A stretch of 14,900 bases of DNA from an uncultured Bacilli bacterium. Lineage in GTDB: Bacteria > Bacillota_I > Bacilli_A > RF39 > UBA660. Shown here in pieces: positions 7,403 to 14,900 of this stretch (positions are counted from its first letter, which is position 1; each line of letters begins with the position of its first letter). The notes beneath the pieces are model-generated. The model searched no databases, was not told the DNA's origin, and saw only the letters and a list, made by a program, of their open reading frames with translations. The stretch covers positions 1 through 14,900 of the forward strand of contig CANQHK010000130.1 in assembly GCA_947623645.1 (NCBI GenBank), in the 5' to 3' direction. The position numbers and the translations under genes are program-made.

Positions 7403-10400
7403 TTACTTCTCTAATTTCCATTTTTTATATCCAAGGGTTGTTATACCAACAACGGATACAAAAGATACTATAAAGTATGGAAGTGGAGATTCAACACCTG
7501 TTTTTGGATTTACAGGAGGTTTCGTAAGAGCAGCAGCAGAAACAATCGTTAAATCAAAAGTCTTTGTCATACCATTACTTGCTTCGATTGTAATCGTTAC
7601 TTTTCCAGCTTTAACTCCGGTAACAAAACCATTTTCATCAACTGTAGCAATACTTTCATCACTAGATTTATAAGTGTATGTTAATTCATCCGTACAATCT
7701 TCTGGAAGAGCGTATGGACTAATTGTCATAGATTCTCCAACTTTGAGAGTATTACCTGGTGCATTAACTTCTATACTTTCAGCATGAATTTCACGAACAT
7801 GAAGTTTGAATTTTTTGGTAATTCCTGCTACTGTAATAGTTAATGTTGCATCTCCTTCTTTAACTCCTGTGATAACTCCGTTCTCATCAACAACGAAGAC
7901 ATCTTCATCACTGCTTTCGAACAAGAAGTTTTCAAATTCTGTAGAATTTTCTGGAATTGGTTTCATTTGAAGTTGTGTTGGACGTCCTTTTAAGAAATAT
8001 TCAGGAAGGTCTACTTCAAAATCATCTAATGGAATAATCATAACGGTTACTTCAATCGTTACAGACATACCATTTTTTAAAGTACCAGTAATTTCTGTTG
8101 TACCTTCTTTAAGTCCTACTAGATAACCATCTTTATCAACTTTAACAACACTTTTATCTTGAATTGTCCAAGTTATTTCTTGATCATCTGCATCACTTGG
8201 AGTGATGGTTACAGGAGGAAGGACTTTATTGACTTCTCCTTTATAAAATTCGATTTTCTTTTCTGCTGTGAAAGATTCTACAGGTACATTTACTTCTACC
8301 TGGATTGTTTTCTTGAAACTTCCGGCTTTTGCATAAATGGTTGCTGTACCTTTCTTAAGAGCATGAATGGCTCCTGTTGCTGGATCGATTGTAAGAACTC
8401 CTTCTTTGCTTTCTTCTTCGATTCCCCAAGTAACCGTTGTATCATCGGCATCTTCTGGAACTACCTCAGCACTTAATACTTTAGAAGAACCTCTTGCAAG
8501 AAGTAAACTCTTAACCTCTTGTCCCTCTTCATCTTTTACAACAATATTTTTAACAGGAACATCAACCGTTACTGTAAGAGTTGTCTCTTCATCAAGTAAG
8601 GTTACATGAACTACTGCTGTTCCTTTCTTAAGTCCATAGATTTTACCATCACGAATTTCTATAGCATCAGAATCATAACTATACTTTGGTTCAGCACCAT
8701 TTAAAGTTGCATTTTCTGGATTTAAGATAAGTTTTGGTAAATCCATAGATTCATTTCTATGAACAGTAACTTGATTTTCTTCAAATTGAATACTTTCAAG
8801 TGCTACAGTAACATGTACTTTTTTTTCTAACACGGTCGTTTTTCCATCGAAAGTTGTGTAGCTAGCTGTTACAACGGCATCTCCTGCTTTTAAAGCTTTA
8901 ACAACACCGCTATCATTGACGCTAACAACATCTTTTCCTTCTTTAACAGCCCAAGTAATTGCTGGCTTTTCATCAGCATTTGCTGGTGTGAAAAGTACAG
9001 ATAATTCTTTTTCGCAAACCCCTTTAGAACTATCACAACTTGTAACTAAATTTACATCATCGCTTGGAGTAATCGTTCCTCCACTAACTGGGGTTTTAAC
9101 ATTTACTGTTAAAGTTGCTGTTTTATCTTTAAAGGTAACAGTAATTTTAGAAGTTGTTCCAGCTTTTACTCCGGTTAAAACACCTTCGTTGGTAATCGTA
9201 ACATTGTCGTTATCACTTGCCCAAGTAGCTGTTGTTCCTTCTAATCCTGTTGCATCACTTGGATGATAAGCATATTTTAAATTTACTGTTTCTCCTGCAT
9301 AAATATCAAGAGTCGTAATGTCATTATTATCTTTTTGAATCGTAACAGATTCTAGTGGAACAGTTACATCTACAGAAACTGTAAATTCACAGGTAACTCC
9401 TTCATTGCAATTTGCAAGTTTTCCTTTAAGATTTGTTTTTCCTCCACCAATAGCTGTTACAGTTAAACCAAGTTTACCATCTTCTAATGTTTTTTCTTGG
9501 AGACTAACAATTCCTTCTTTATCAACGCTCCAAGTAACACTGGTATTAGCAACTTTAGGTTCATAAGTAATCGTTACATCTTGACTTTGACCTTTCGTAA
9601 GGCTTAATGAAGTTTTATCGATAGATGCTCTCGTTACAGGAACAACAACATGTACGGTAATCGTTGTTGAAATATTTGAATTTGCATTAGACGTTACTTG
9701 AATCGTAGCATCTCCTGCTTTTACTGCCGTTACTAAACCATTTGTATCAACCGTTGCAATTTCTGGATTCAAACTTTTCCAAGTAACCGTTTTATTATCT
9801 GGATTTTCTGGTTTCGTTTTGACAGTTAATTGTTTCGTTTGGTTTGCTCCTAGAATCGTTACACTTTCTTCATCAAAGTATAATTTTTTAATAGGATTCG
9901 TAACGTGAACAGTTACGGTCTTTTCTTTTCCATAGGCTTTTACAGTAAGAGTCGCGTTTCCTGTTTTCTTAGCAACAATTTGACCGTTTTCAAAAGTTGC
10001 TACCTCACTAGAACTAGAAGTAACGCTCAAGTTTTTTTCTACTGTTGTATCCACTGGATCTGGAGTTACTGTAAGATCTTTTTTATCTCCTACGATCATA
10101 TTAAGGGTGTCGCTTACCGATAAATTAATAGAGTTTGTTGGAATTTCAACAGTTGCTGTGATAGATTGTGCATCAAATTCTAGATTATCATACTCTGCTG
10201 AAACATAAGTTCCGTCAGATCCAACATCTCCTGCATTAACAAGTCTTTTAATATTGGTATCTGCAGAGCCATCCGTACTACCTTGTTTAAATCCAAATTC
10301 ATAGTTTCCAGCAGCAGTATCTTTTACTTTGAATACAACAAAACCGATTCTACCATTATAACCATAATTTTTTTCAAAGCTAGGATAAACTGCTAAACCG

Positions 10401-10780
10401 TAAGAAACAAGTCCTTCATCTGCATGATGTTCAGAATCTTGAAGTAATTTTGAAGTGTCTGAATCAGAATCAATGTCTGTGAAAGCTCCATGCTTTACAT
10501 ATTCAAAAGCATTTGGATCATAAGTAATGGTATAAGCCATTGCTTGATAATTAGATGCATCTTTTAACATGATGTTTAATCGGAATTCATCACCACGTTT
10601 TAATTTTGTAATATCAACTGATTGTGTTGGTGTATTGCTATCTACTGCTTGGAAATAAAATGTTGGTTTTGTTTCAGCAAAAACAGAAACAATTGGTGTA
10701 AGTACAAAAGTAGCAACAATAAGCGCAGCAATGATTCTTACAGATTTAAGTTTTGTCAATCTTTTTAAGTTCTTTTTCAT
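7403..10780 (-). CDS. Cell-wall-anchored cohesin and Big_2 repeat surface protein
   Basis: A long secreted protein (1125 aa). Signal peptide: about residues 1-35, ending VSVFA. A cohesin-like domain covers about 39-214 (EFRLNIMLKDASNY, then AYTITYDPNAFEYV, then GRIGFVVFKVKD). Ten Ig-like Big_2 modules follow, starting near 217, 297, 383, 476, 565, 661, 742, 834, 916 and 1000, each with a variant of VTW/ATW, then A-x-V-D-x-x-G-x-V and K-x-G-x-A/T-x-I. The C-terminus has NPKTG (1091-1095), a hydrophobic segment and a KKWKLEK tail, which is a sortase sorting signal. Modules 3 and 5 carry close Cys pairs (458/464, 582/589). I chose ATG 10778-10780 because GGAAGG lies six bases upstream; an ATG at 10798, itself preceded by AGGAAG, would add six residues. 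The gene follows the sortase by 20 bases and is its probable substrate. It likely acts as a stalk presenting a cohesin away from the cell. Confidence 0.88.
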   Translation of the reverse strand: MKKNLKRLTKLKSVRIIAALIVATFVLTPIVSVFAETKPTFYFQAVDSNTPTQSVDITKLKRGDEFRLNIMLKDASNYQAMAYTITYDPNAFEYVKHGAFTDIDSDSDTSKLLQDSEHHADEGLVSYGLAVYPSFEKNYGYNGRIGFVVFKVKDTAAGNYEFGFKQGSTDGSADTNIKRLVNAGDVGSDGTYVSAEYDNLEFDAQSITATVEIPTNSINLSVSDTLNMIVGDKKDLTVTPDPVDTTVEKNLSVTSSSSEVATFENGQIVAKKTGNATLTVKAYGKEKTVTVHVTNPIKKLYFDEESVTILGANQTKQLTVKTKPENPDNKTVTWKSLNPEIATVDTNGLVTAVKAGDATIQVTSNANSNISTTITVHVVVPVTRASIDKTSLSLTKGQSQDVTITYEPKVANTSVTWSVDKEGIVSLQEKTLEDGKLGLTVTAIGGGKTNLKGKLANCNEGVTCEFTVSVDVTVPLESVTIQKDNNDITTLDIYAGETVNLKYAYHPSDATGLEGTTATWASDNDNVTITNEGVLTGVKAGTTSKITVTFKDKTATLTVNVKTPVSGGTITPSDDVNLVTSCDSSKGVCEKELSVLFTPANADEKPAITWAVKEGKDVVSVNDSGVVKALKAGDAVVTASYTTFDGKTTVLEKKVHVTVALESIQFEENQVTVHRNESMDLPKLILNPENATLNGAEPKYSYDSDAIEIRDGKIYGLKKGTAVVHVTLLDEETTLTVTVDVPVKNIVVKDEEGQEVKSLLLARGSSKVLSAEVVPEDADDTTVTWGIEEESKEGVLTIDPATGAIHALKKGTATIYAKAGSFKKTIQVEVNVPVESFTAEKKIEFYKGEVNKVLPPVTITPSDADDQEITWTIQDKSVVKVDKDGYLVGLKEGTTEITGTLKNGMSVTIEVTVMIIPLDDFEVDLPEYFLKGRPTQLQMKPIPENSTEFENFLFESSDEDVFVVDENGVITGVKEGDATLTITVAGITKKFKLHVREIHAESIEVNAPGNTLKVGESMTISPYALPEDCTDELTYTYKSSDESIATVDENGFVTGVKAGKVTITIEASNGMTKTFDLTIVSAAALTKPPVNPKTGVESPLPYFIVSFVSVVGITTLGYKKWKLEK
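7496..7510 (-). other. NPKTG sorting motif
   Basis: The codons AAT CCA AAA ACA GGT encode NPKTG. They are followed by about 22 hydrophobic residues and a basic tail at the C-terminus of the giant cohesin protein. This matches the (S/N)PxTG form known for class B sortases such as that of Clostridioides difficile, and differs from the LPxTG of class A enzymes. Confidence 0.85.
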
Positions 10781-10800
10781 TTTTTTCCTTCCTTTCATTT

Positions 10801-11535
10801 TTATTCTTCCTTTGGTGCTTCCAGATTTCGGTAAGCATGAATAATTAATCTTTTAGCACCGTTGTTATAACAAGTTGATAGTGTAAGAGTTTGACGAATT
10901 TCGTCATTCTTCAAATCTATATTAAAATCTTCTTTTTCAAAAAGAGATTTTCCAATATTTAAAGGTTCCTCATCATCTGGATCCGTCACATACATTTGAT
11001 AAACAGTGTATGTAATTTTTTCTTCTTCTCGATAAATCGTAATCGTTACATTTTTCCTATTTTCATCATAAATTTTCTTTAAATCACTAAACATTTCTGT
11101 AGAATGGGTATAATGCCCAAAAAGAATGGTATTAGCGTCCGTAAAATTGGGATCATTTTGATAATTCATATAGATAGAACCATTGATGTTATAATGATTA
11201 TAAATATCATGATTTAAATAATAACTGTTGTTGGTCGTCTTTAAAATAGGATGATTAATATGTGTATCTGGAATTTGAATCCACCCTACAACATGAGAAT
11301 TAATTTCTTTTAAACGTTTAAAATCAATCGTTGTATCTTCTGTTTCCTCATCAACTTTGGTAACTTCTTCCACGATTTCTTTTTGCGTGGTTATACTTTG
11401 ATTGCTGTAATAAAGAATTTGAACTCCTCGATAGGTAGAATATAAAAAGATTAGAAAAAACAGAAGAAGAAAGAAGTTCATAAAAAGAATTTTATATTTT
11501 TTCTTAAGAACTTTTTTCTTTTTCATATTTTTCAT
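10801..11535 (-). CDS. srtB: Class B sortase
   Basis: A 244-aa membrane-bound transpeptidase that cuts a sorting motif after Thr and links the protein to cell-wall peptidoglycan. A basic N-terminus and one transmembrane helix (about 17-36) give the N-in, C-out topology. The extracellular domain starts with FKRLKEINSHVVGWIQIPDT and continues NHPILKTTNN-x-YYL, both typical of class B. Catalytic residues are visible: His141 in LFGHYTHS, Cys222 in TLSTC, and Arg229 in KRLIIHAY. The spacing from Cys to Arg (7) is shorter than in S. aureus SrtB (10). It heads a three-gene unit; the next gene ends in NPKTG, its likely substrate. No NEAT or heme-uptake gene is nearby, unlike the isd setting of S. aureus SrtB. 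The ATG at 11535 has AAGGAG only three bases away; an ATG nine bases further in is an alternative start. Confidence 0.92.
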   Translation of the reverse strand: MKNMKKKKVLKKKYKILFMNFFLLLFFLIFLYSTYRGVQILYYSNQSITTQKEIVEEVTKVDEETEDTTIDFKRLKEINSHVVGWIQIPDTHINHPILKTTNNSYYLNHDIYNHYNINGSIYMNYQNDPNFTDANTILFGHYTHSTEMFSDLKKIYDENRKNVTITIYREEEKITYTVYQMYVTDPDDEEPLNIGKSLFEKEDFNIDLKNDEIRQTLTLSTCYNNGAKRLIIHAYRNLEAPKEE

Positions 11536-11560
11536 TTGCTCCTTGTATATTACCTAATTT

Positions 11561-11591
11561 ATTATATCATAATGAACCCCCTCTATGTCAA
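11561..11591 (-). promoter_or_regulatory. Promoter of the sortase-cohesin unit
   Basis: On the minus strand: -35 TTGACA (11586-11591) and a consensus -10 TATAAT (11561-11566) preceded by TGA, an extended -10. The spacer is 19 bases, two longer than ideal, which the extended -10 may offset. It lies about 25 bases before the srtB start, so the unit can be expressed independently of the dockerin gene upstream. Confidence 0.7.
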
Positions 11592-11678
11592 TATGAAACC
11601 TCTATTTTTTTAACAAATTGTACAATCAAAAGTTGGTTTTCGATAATTTTTTTAATTTTACAGAAATTTTTAAAAAAA

Positions 11679-14606
11679 CTACTTTTTACCAACGTAAAGT
11701 CGCATAATTTCAACAGCATCATTGGCTTCGATTTTCTTGTTTTCGTCCATATCTCCACGAAGTAAAGCATCCGTCGTAATCTTTTTTCTACCAACGGTCA
11801 TATAAAGAATTTCACGAGCATCCAAAACATCGATAAACGTATCGATATTGACGTCTCCTTTTTGAAAAGTAACCTTTCCATCCGTTGTTACGATAACACG
11901 TGCTACAGCCGTTTTATTATTAGATGTTTTTACCGTAATATTAGCCGTCCCTACTCCACGTGCTTGCACAAGGCCAGTAGTACTTACTGTTGCAACTTGT
12001 TGATTAGAACTTTGCCAAGTCAATTTTTCACTATCGGTTGTATCTTTTGGAGCAATTGTTGCTGTAAGCGTTTGTTTTGCTCCTACTTTTAGGTTAAGAG
12101 ACGTTGTATTAAGCGTTACACTTTCAATACTTTTATAGATTCCAGAATGAAAATAATTCGCATTATAAGCATCGATTAACATCGTAGCATCCAAAATATT
12201 GATGGAACCATCTCGATTAATATCTCCTAGTAACACATCATCACTCGTTGCATCATTTCCATAATAAAGGTCCATCATCATCGAAGAATCCTCCGAATTC
12301 AACAAACCATCGCGGTTTAAATCTCCCACAAAACCTTTTCTACCATCACTTAATTGAACCGGTAAATTGGCAAAGATTAAGCAAGATGCTGTTTTTCCAT
12401 TGGAACGAGCAACAACAGAAGCAAAACCTGCTCCAACAGGAGTGACATTTCCACTGGAATCCACTTTGACAATTTTGGTATTTGTGCTTTCCCAAGTAAC
12501 TTGTGGTGTTTCTCCACTCGTTAAAGTTGCTTTTAGTTTTAATTTGTCGGTACTTTTATCCATCTGATATTCACTATAATTCAATGTTAAGCGAATATCG
12601 GTAACGGTAACTTTTACTTTAGCAGTTGCTCCACTCTTCGTTGTAATCGTAATATTTGCATCCCCACTCTTTAATAAACGAACTTTTCCATTTTCTATTT
12701 TTGCAACTTGTTGATTATCACTGGTAAGGGTTACGGTAGAATCAAAATAATATTTTGGCGTTAAAGTATAACTTAAAGAAAGCGTGTCTCCTACATTTCC
12801 TGTAAGCGTATTACTATCTAAAGTAATGGTTTGAACAAGATCTTTATAAGAAATATTATTTTTATCGGCATAGGAAGAAGTATTGGTATTTTTATGCAAA
12901 TAAACCTTTGCATTGCTATCATCAAATCCCATGGATTCAATATTTTCACTTTTAATAATAATTTCTTCTAGTTCACGGTCACTTGCAACAAACTTTTCAT
13001 CCACTTCTTTTAAAGTCGATGGAAGAATGATTGCTTTTAACTTAAAACAATAACGGAAAGCACTTTCTCCAACATACTCGACTCCCTCTGGAATTTCTAC
13101 AACTCCATCCAAATCTCTATTCCAAGCAAAAGCACCTTCAGAAATATATTTTAAGCCTTTTCCGAGTTTTAAAGAAGTAAGACTACATTCCCGAAAAGCA
13201 TCGTATCCAATATACGTTACAGAATCAGGAACTTCAAGTTTACCAGAGATTGGAACCATATAGAAAGCTTCTGCTTGAATACTTTTTAAAGTAGATGGTA
13301 ACGTCAAGGTTCCAGAAAAATTCTTAGAATAATAGAAAGCTCGATATCCAATATCTTTTAATTGGTTTGGAAGTTTAATAGAACCAGAAAATGATGTTTC
13401 TTTAAAAGCATAATCGGCAATACGAACAACCGGTTTACCATTAATTGTATCTGGAAGAGATAATGTTCCACTAGGGGTTGCTCCATTTTTACCAACAGCT
13501 CGAAGAATAGAAACTCCTTTTTCTCCTTCAATATATTCTAAATTATAATTATAACTACTTCCAAGAGTATAGGTTTTTAAACTAGGCCAAGTGTCCAATG
13601 CTTTTAAAACTTTGGCTTCAGTTGTGCTTTTACTAGAATCATAGAGAGCGTACTTAATATTTCCATCTTGAACAAAAACACTTCGAACTTCTTGCGTTCC
13701 ACTAACGTTTACTAATTTTGTTTTTACTTTTGTACTGGTATTCATACTATACAAAGATTTATCGGTACCAACATAATAAAGATAAGTACGATCTTTTACA
13801 AGACCTACAGCTTCACTTCGATAGAAAGTATCAACCAACTTCTCTTTTTGTTTTGTACTCCGGTTTTCTCGGTACAAAGCAGCAGACCATCCATTCTGAT
13901 AAGTATCATCAATATAATAGCGATAAGTTTCATCATAATAAGGTCTAGAACTTGTTGAAAGAAAATTGGCAGTTGATTCTACTCCTTCTGGAAAACTAGT
14001 ACTTCCTAAATTAAATAATTGATTTACCCGAAATATGGCATCACTAAAATTATACATGGATGCTGCAGAAGATGGAATTGAACTTCTACTATCAAATTTT
14101 GCAGTAAAATCCAATCTCGCATAAGAAGTAGATCCTCCGTCTTTTGTTGCATCCAAATAAGACCATTCTCCATCGAGATTACAGATATTCCAAGCATGAC
14201 TTGCTTTATAACTTGTTACAATCTCACAAGATAGACCTGCTGCATTATTTAAAATGCGAAAAGCATCATTAAATCCTGCACAAACAGACATATGATTTAA
14301 AAAGACGGATTCATAATACTGAGAACCTGTTACATCTTTTAGACTATAAACATTTCCATCTTGAACAAAAGTAGCTAAAAGATAAGATTTTTCATGATCG
14401 GTCATCGAATCATCCAATTGATCTAGAGCATATAAAATATGTTGCTCGAGAATTTTATTATCATCCGTAGAAGTTTCTTGATAAGCTAAATGCTCTATAG
14501 AATTATGAAGAACTTTTGTATTTTTAATAGAATGTTGAAAAGAAAAGGAAGAAATCCCAACTAAAAATAGAAGAAATAAAACCCCTAGATATTTTCTTTT
14601 TTTCAT
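11679..14606 (-). CDS. Secreted transglutaminase-like, leucine-rich-repeat, double-dockerin protein
   Basis: A 975-aa secreted protein. Signal peptide: about 1-25. A transglutaminase/protease-like domain covers about 50-170 with a Cys-His-Asp triad: Cys109 (SVCAGFNDAF), His137 (KASHAWN), Asp152 (WSYLDAT). Residues about 220-370 resemble repeated beta-strand segments I cannot name. BspA-type leucine-rich repeats fill about 380-590 (LPSTLKSIQAEAF and similar). Big_2 modules lie at about 592-669, 671-748 and 825-908. Two dockerins, each with two calcium-binding F-hand repeats, lie at about 759-817 (GDLNRDG, GDINRDG) and 914-975 (GDVNIDT, GDMDENK). The acidic positions 1, 3, 5, 9 and 12 of each loop are Asp, Asn or Glu throughout. 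There is no sorting motif or C-terminal helix, so it is presumably retained through its dockerins on the cohesin proteins encoded just downstream. The start follows AGAAGG six bases upstream. Substrate unknown. Confidence 0.9.
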   Translation of the reverse strand: MKKRKYLGVLFLLFLVGISSFSFQHSIKNTKVLHNSIEHLAYQETSTDDNKILEQHILYALDQLDDSMTDHEKSYLLATFVQDGNVYSLKDVTGSQYYESVFLNHMSVCAGFNDAFRILNNAAGLSCEIVTSYKASHAWNICNLDGEWSYLDATKDGGSTSYARLDFTAKFDSRSSIPSSAASMYNFSDAIFRVNQLFNLGSTSFPEGVESTANFLSTSSRPYYDETYRYYIDDTYQNGWSAALYRENRSTKQKEKLVDTFYRSEAVGLVKDRTYLYYVGTDKSLYSMNTSTKVKTKLVNVSGTQEVRSVFVQDGNIKYALYDSSKSTTEAKVLKALDTWPSLKTYTLGSSYNYNLEYIEGEKGVSILRAVGKNGATPSGTLSLPDTINGKPVVRIADYAFKETSFSGSIKLPNQLKDIGYRAFYYSKNFSGTLTLPSTLKSIQAEAFYMVPISGKLEVPDSVTYIGYDAFRECSLTSLKLGKGLKYISEGAFAWNRDLDGVVEIPEGVEYVGESAFRYCFKLKAIILPSTLKEVDEKFVASDRELEEIIIKSENIESMGFDDSNAKVYLHKNTNTSSYADKNNISYKDLVQTITLDSNTLTGNVGDTLSLSYTLTPKYYFDSTVTLTSDNQQVAKIENGKVRLLKSGDANITITTKSGATAKVKVTVTDIRLTLNYSEYQMDKSTDKLKLKATLTSGETPQVTWESTNTKIVKVDSSGNVTPVGAGFASVVARSNGKTASCLIFANLPVQLSDGRKGFVGDLNRDGLLNSEDSSMMMDLYYGNDATSDDVLLGDINRDGSINILDATMLIDAYNANYFHSGIYKSIESVTLNTTSLNLKVGAKQTLTATIAPKDTTDSEKLTWQSSNQQVATVSTTGLVQARGVGTANITVKTSNNKTAVARVIVTTDGKVTFQKGDVNIDTFIDVLDAREILYMTVGRKKITTDALLRGDMDENKKIEANDAVEIMRLYVGKK

Positions 14607-14627
14607 ACGTAACCTTCTTTCATCAAT

Positions 14628-14656
14628 ATTATAAGACGAAGTAAAAATTTTGTAAA
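14628..14656 (-). promoter_or_regulatory. Promoter of the dockerin-protein gene
   Basis: On the minus strand: -35 TTTACA (14651-14656), a 17-base spacer and a consensus -10 TATAAT (14628-14633), about 21 bases before the start codon. Confidence 0.75.
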
Positions 14657-14679
14657 TAAAATTTTACTTTTTTGTATAG

Positions 14680-14723
14680 AAAAAATTACCGGTTCTAGAA
14701 TTTCTGGTGTGAAGTAATTTTTT
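14680..14723 (-). repeat. Long imperfect hairpin upstream of the dockerin gene
   Basis: AAAAAATTAC (14680-14689) and GTAATTTTTT (14714-14723) are perfect 10-base inverted arms. The 24 bases between them can partly pair again (TTCTAGAA is itself palindromic). The minus-strand reading ends in six T, so it could be a second terminator for the gene beyond the right edge. It could also be a protein-binding site just upstream of the promoter at 14628-14656. Confidence 0.45.
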
Positions 14724-14745
14724 ACGAAACCTATATGAAATAAAG

Positions 14746-14788
14746 AAAAAACAGGTATTTTTCATGAAAAAATTTGAATACCTGTTTT
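14746..14788 (-). terminator. Terminator for a gene beyond the right edge
   Basis: AAAACAGGTATT (minus strand, 14777-14788) and AATACCTGTTTT (14748-14759) form a perfect 12-bp stem around a 17-base loop that can itself fold at TTTCATGAAA. TTC and more T follow on the minus strand. On the plus strand it also ends in four T, so it may act in both directions. It implies a minus-strand gene ending to the right. The bases 14789-14900 are AT-rich and show no supportable coding sequence. Confidence 0.75.
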
Positions 14789-14875
14789 GTTTATCTATTT
14801 TGTTACATTTTTACATTTTCTTTAAAATGCTATTTTAAGAAAAAATGAAAACCATCTATTTTAATGTTTTTAAGA

Positions 14876-14893
14876 ATTTTTGATATCAAAAAT
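14876..14893. repeat. 18-bp perfect palindrome
   Basis: ATTTTTGATATCAAAAAT reads identically on both strands. It has no spacer, which is unlike a terminator. It may be an operator half-site pair or chance in AT-rich DNA. Confidence 0.5.
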
Positions 14894-14900
14894 CATATAA

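Noticed and set aside
8159..9266. Several plus-strand open frames across the Big_2 repeat gene
   Set aside because: They lie opposite a clear minus-strand coding gene with recognisable domains, lack ribosome binding sites and show low-complexity compositions.
7403..10780. The ten Big_2 modules considered as DNA-level tandem repeats or recent duplications
   Set aside because: The modules are similar only at protein-pattern level; by eye no long identical nucleotide blocks recur.
11617..11679. Palindrome ATTGTACAAT and A+T-only inverted repeats between the dockerin gene and srtB, considered as a terminator
   Set aside because: The stems lack G-C pairs or have no T tract in the right place, so termination there is not convincing.
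14789..14900. Minus-strand codons near the right edge ending in TAA, considered as the end of an upstream gene
   Set aside because: Only about ten codons are visible and the composition is too AT-rich to tell coding from non-coding.

Overview
The window is AT-rich DNA from a low-G+C Gram-positive bacterium (Firmicutes/Bacillota; a gut Bacilli, Erysipelotrichia or RF39-like lineage would fit, but this is inference). The evidence is the Bacillus-type YmfF/YmfH pair, strong AGGAGG-type ribosome binding sites, near-consensus sigma-A promoters, T-tailed hairpin terminators, and Gram-positive surface-protein architecture (sortase, sorting signal, BspA-type leucine-rich repeats, Big_2 modules). TGA is used as a stop (ymfF) and TGG encodes Trp, so the code is standard rather than the Mycoplasma code. 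Every gene I accept lies on the minus strand, so transcription runs right to left.

Right part (14900 to 6543): a surface-display locus. After a terminator for an unseen upstream gene comes a 975-aa secreted protein with its own promoter. It combines a transglutaminase/protease-like Cys-His-Asp domain, leucine-rich repeats, three Ig-like modules and two dockerins. A second promoter then drives a three-gene unit: a class B sortase, a giant protein (cohesin, ten Big modules, NPKTG sorting signal), and a small protein (cohesin, one Ig-like module, C-terminal membrane anchor). A strong terminator closes the unit. My reading is a self-contained cohesin-dockerin display system. The sortase would fix the long cohesin protein to the wall, the small one would sit in the membrane, and the dockerin-bearing enzyme would bind either or both.

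Middle (6467 to 3567): two monocistronic housekeeping genes, each with a terminator. One is a Mn/Fe superoxide dismutase with a possible palindromic operator; the other is DNA topoisomerase I with a consensus promoter.

Left part (3512 to 155): an operon of deoD (purine nucleoside phosphorylase), ymfF and ymfH (M16 peptidase-like pair; the last two overlap by 14 bases). It ends at a terminator built over the ymfH stop codon. At the left edge a consensus promoter and ribosome binding site lead into a reading frame that meets a run of eight G and stops after 14 codons. This may be a phase-variable gene, a leader peptide or a sequencing error.

No tRNA, rRNA, CRISPR array, insertion sequence or phage gene was seen. 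No intergenic stretch exceeds 300 bases.
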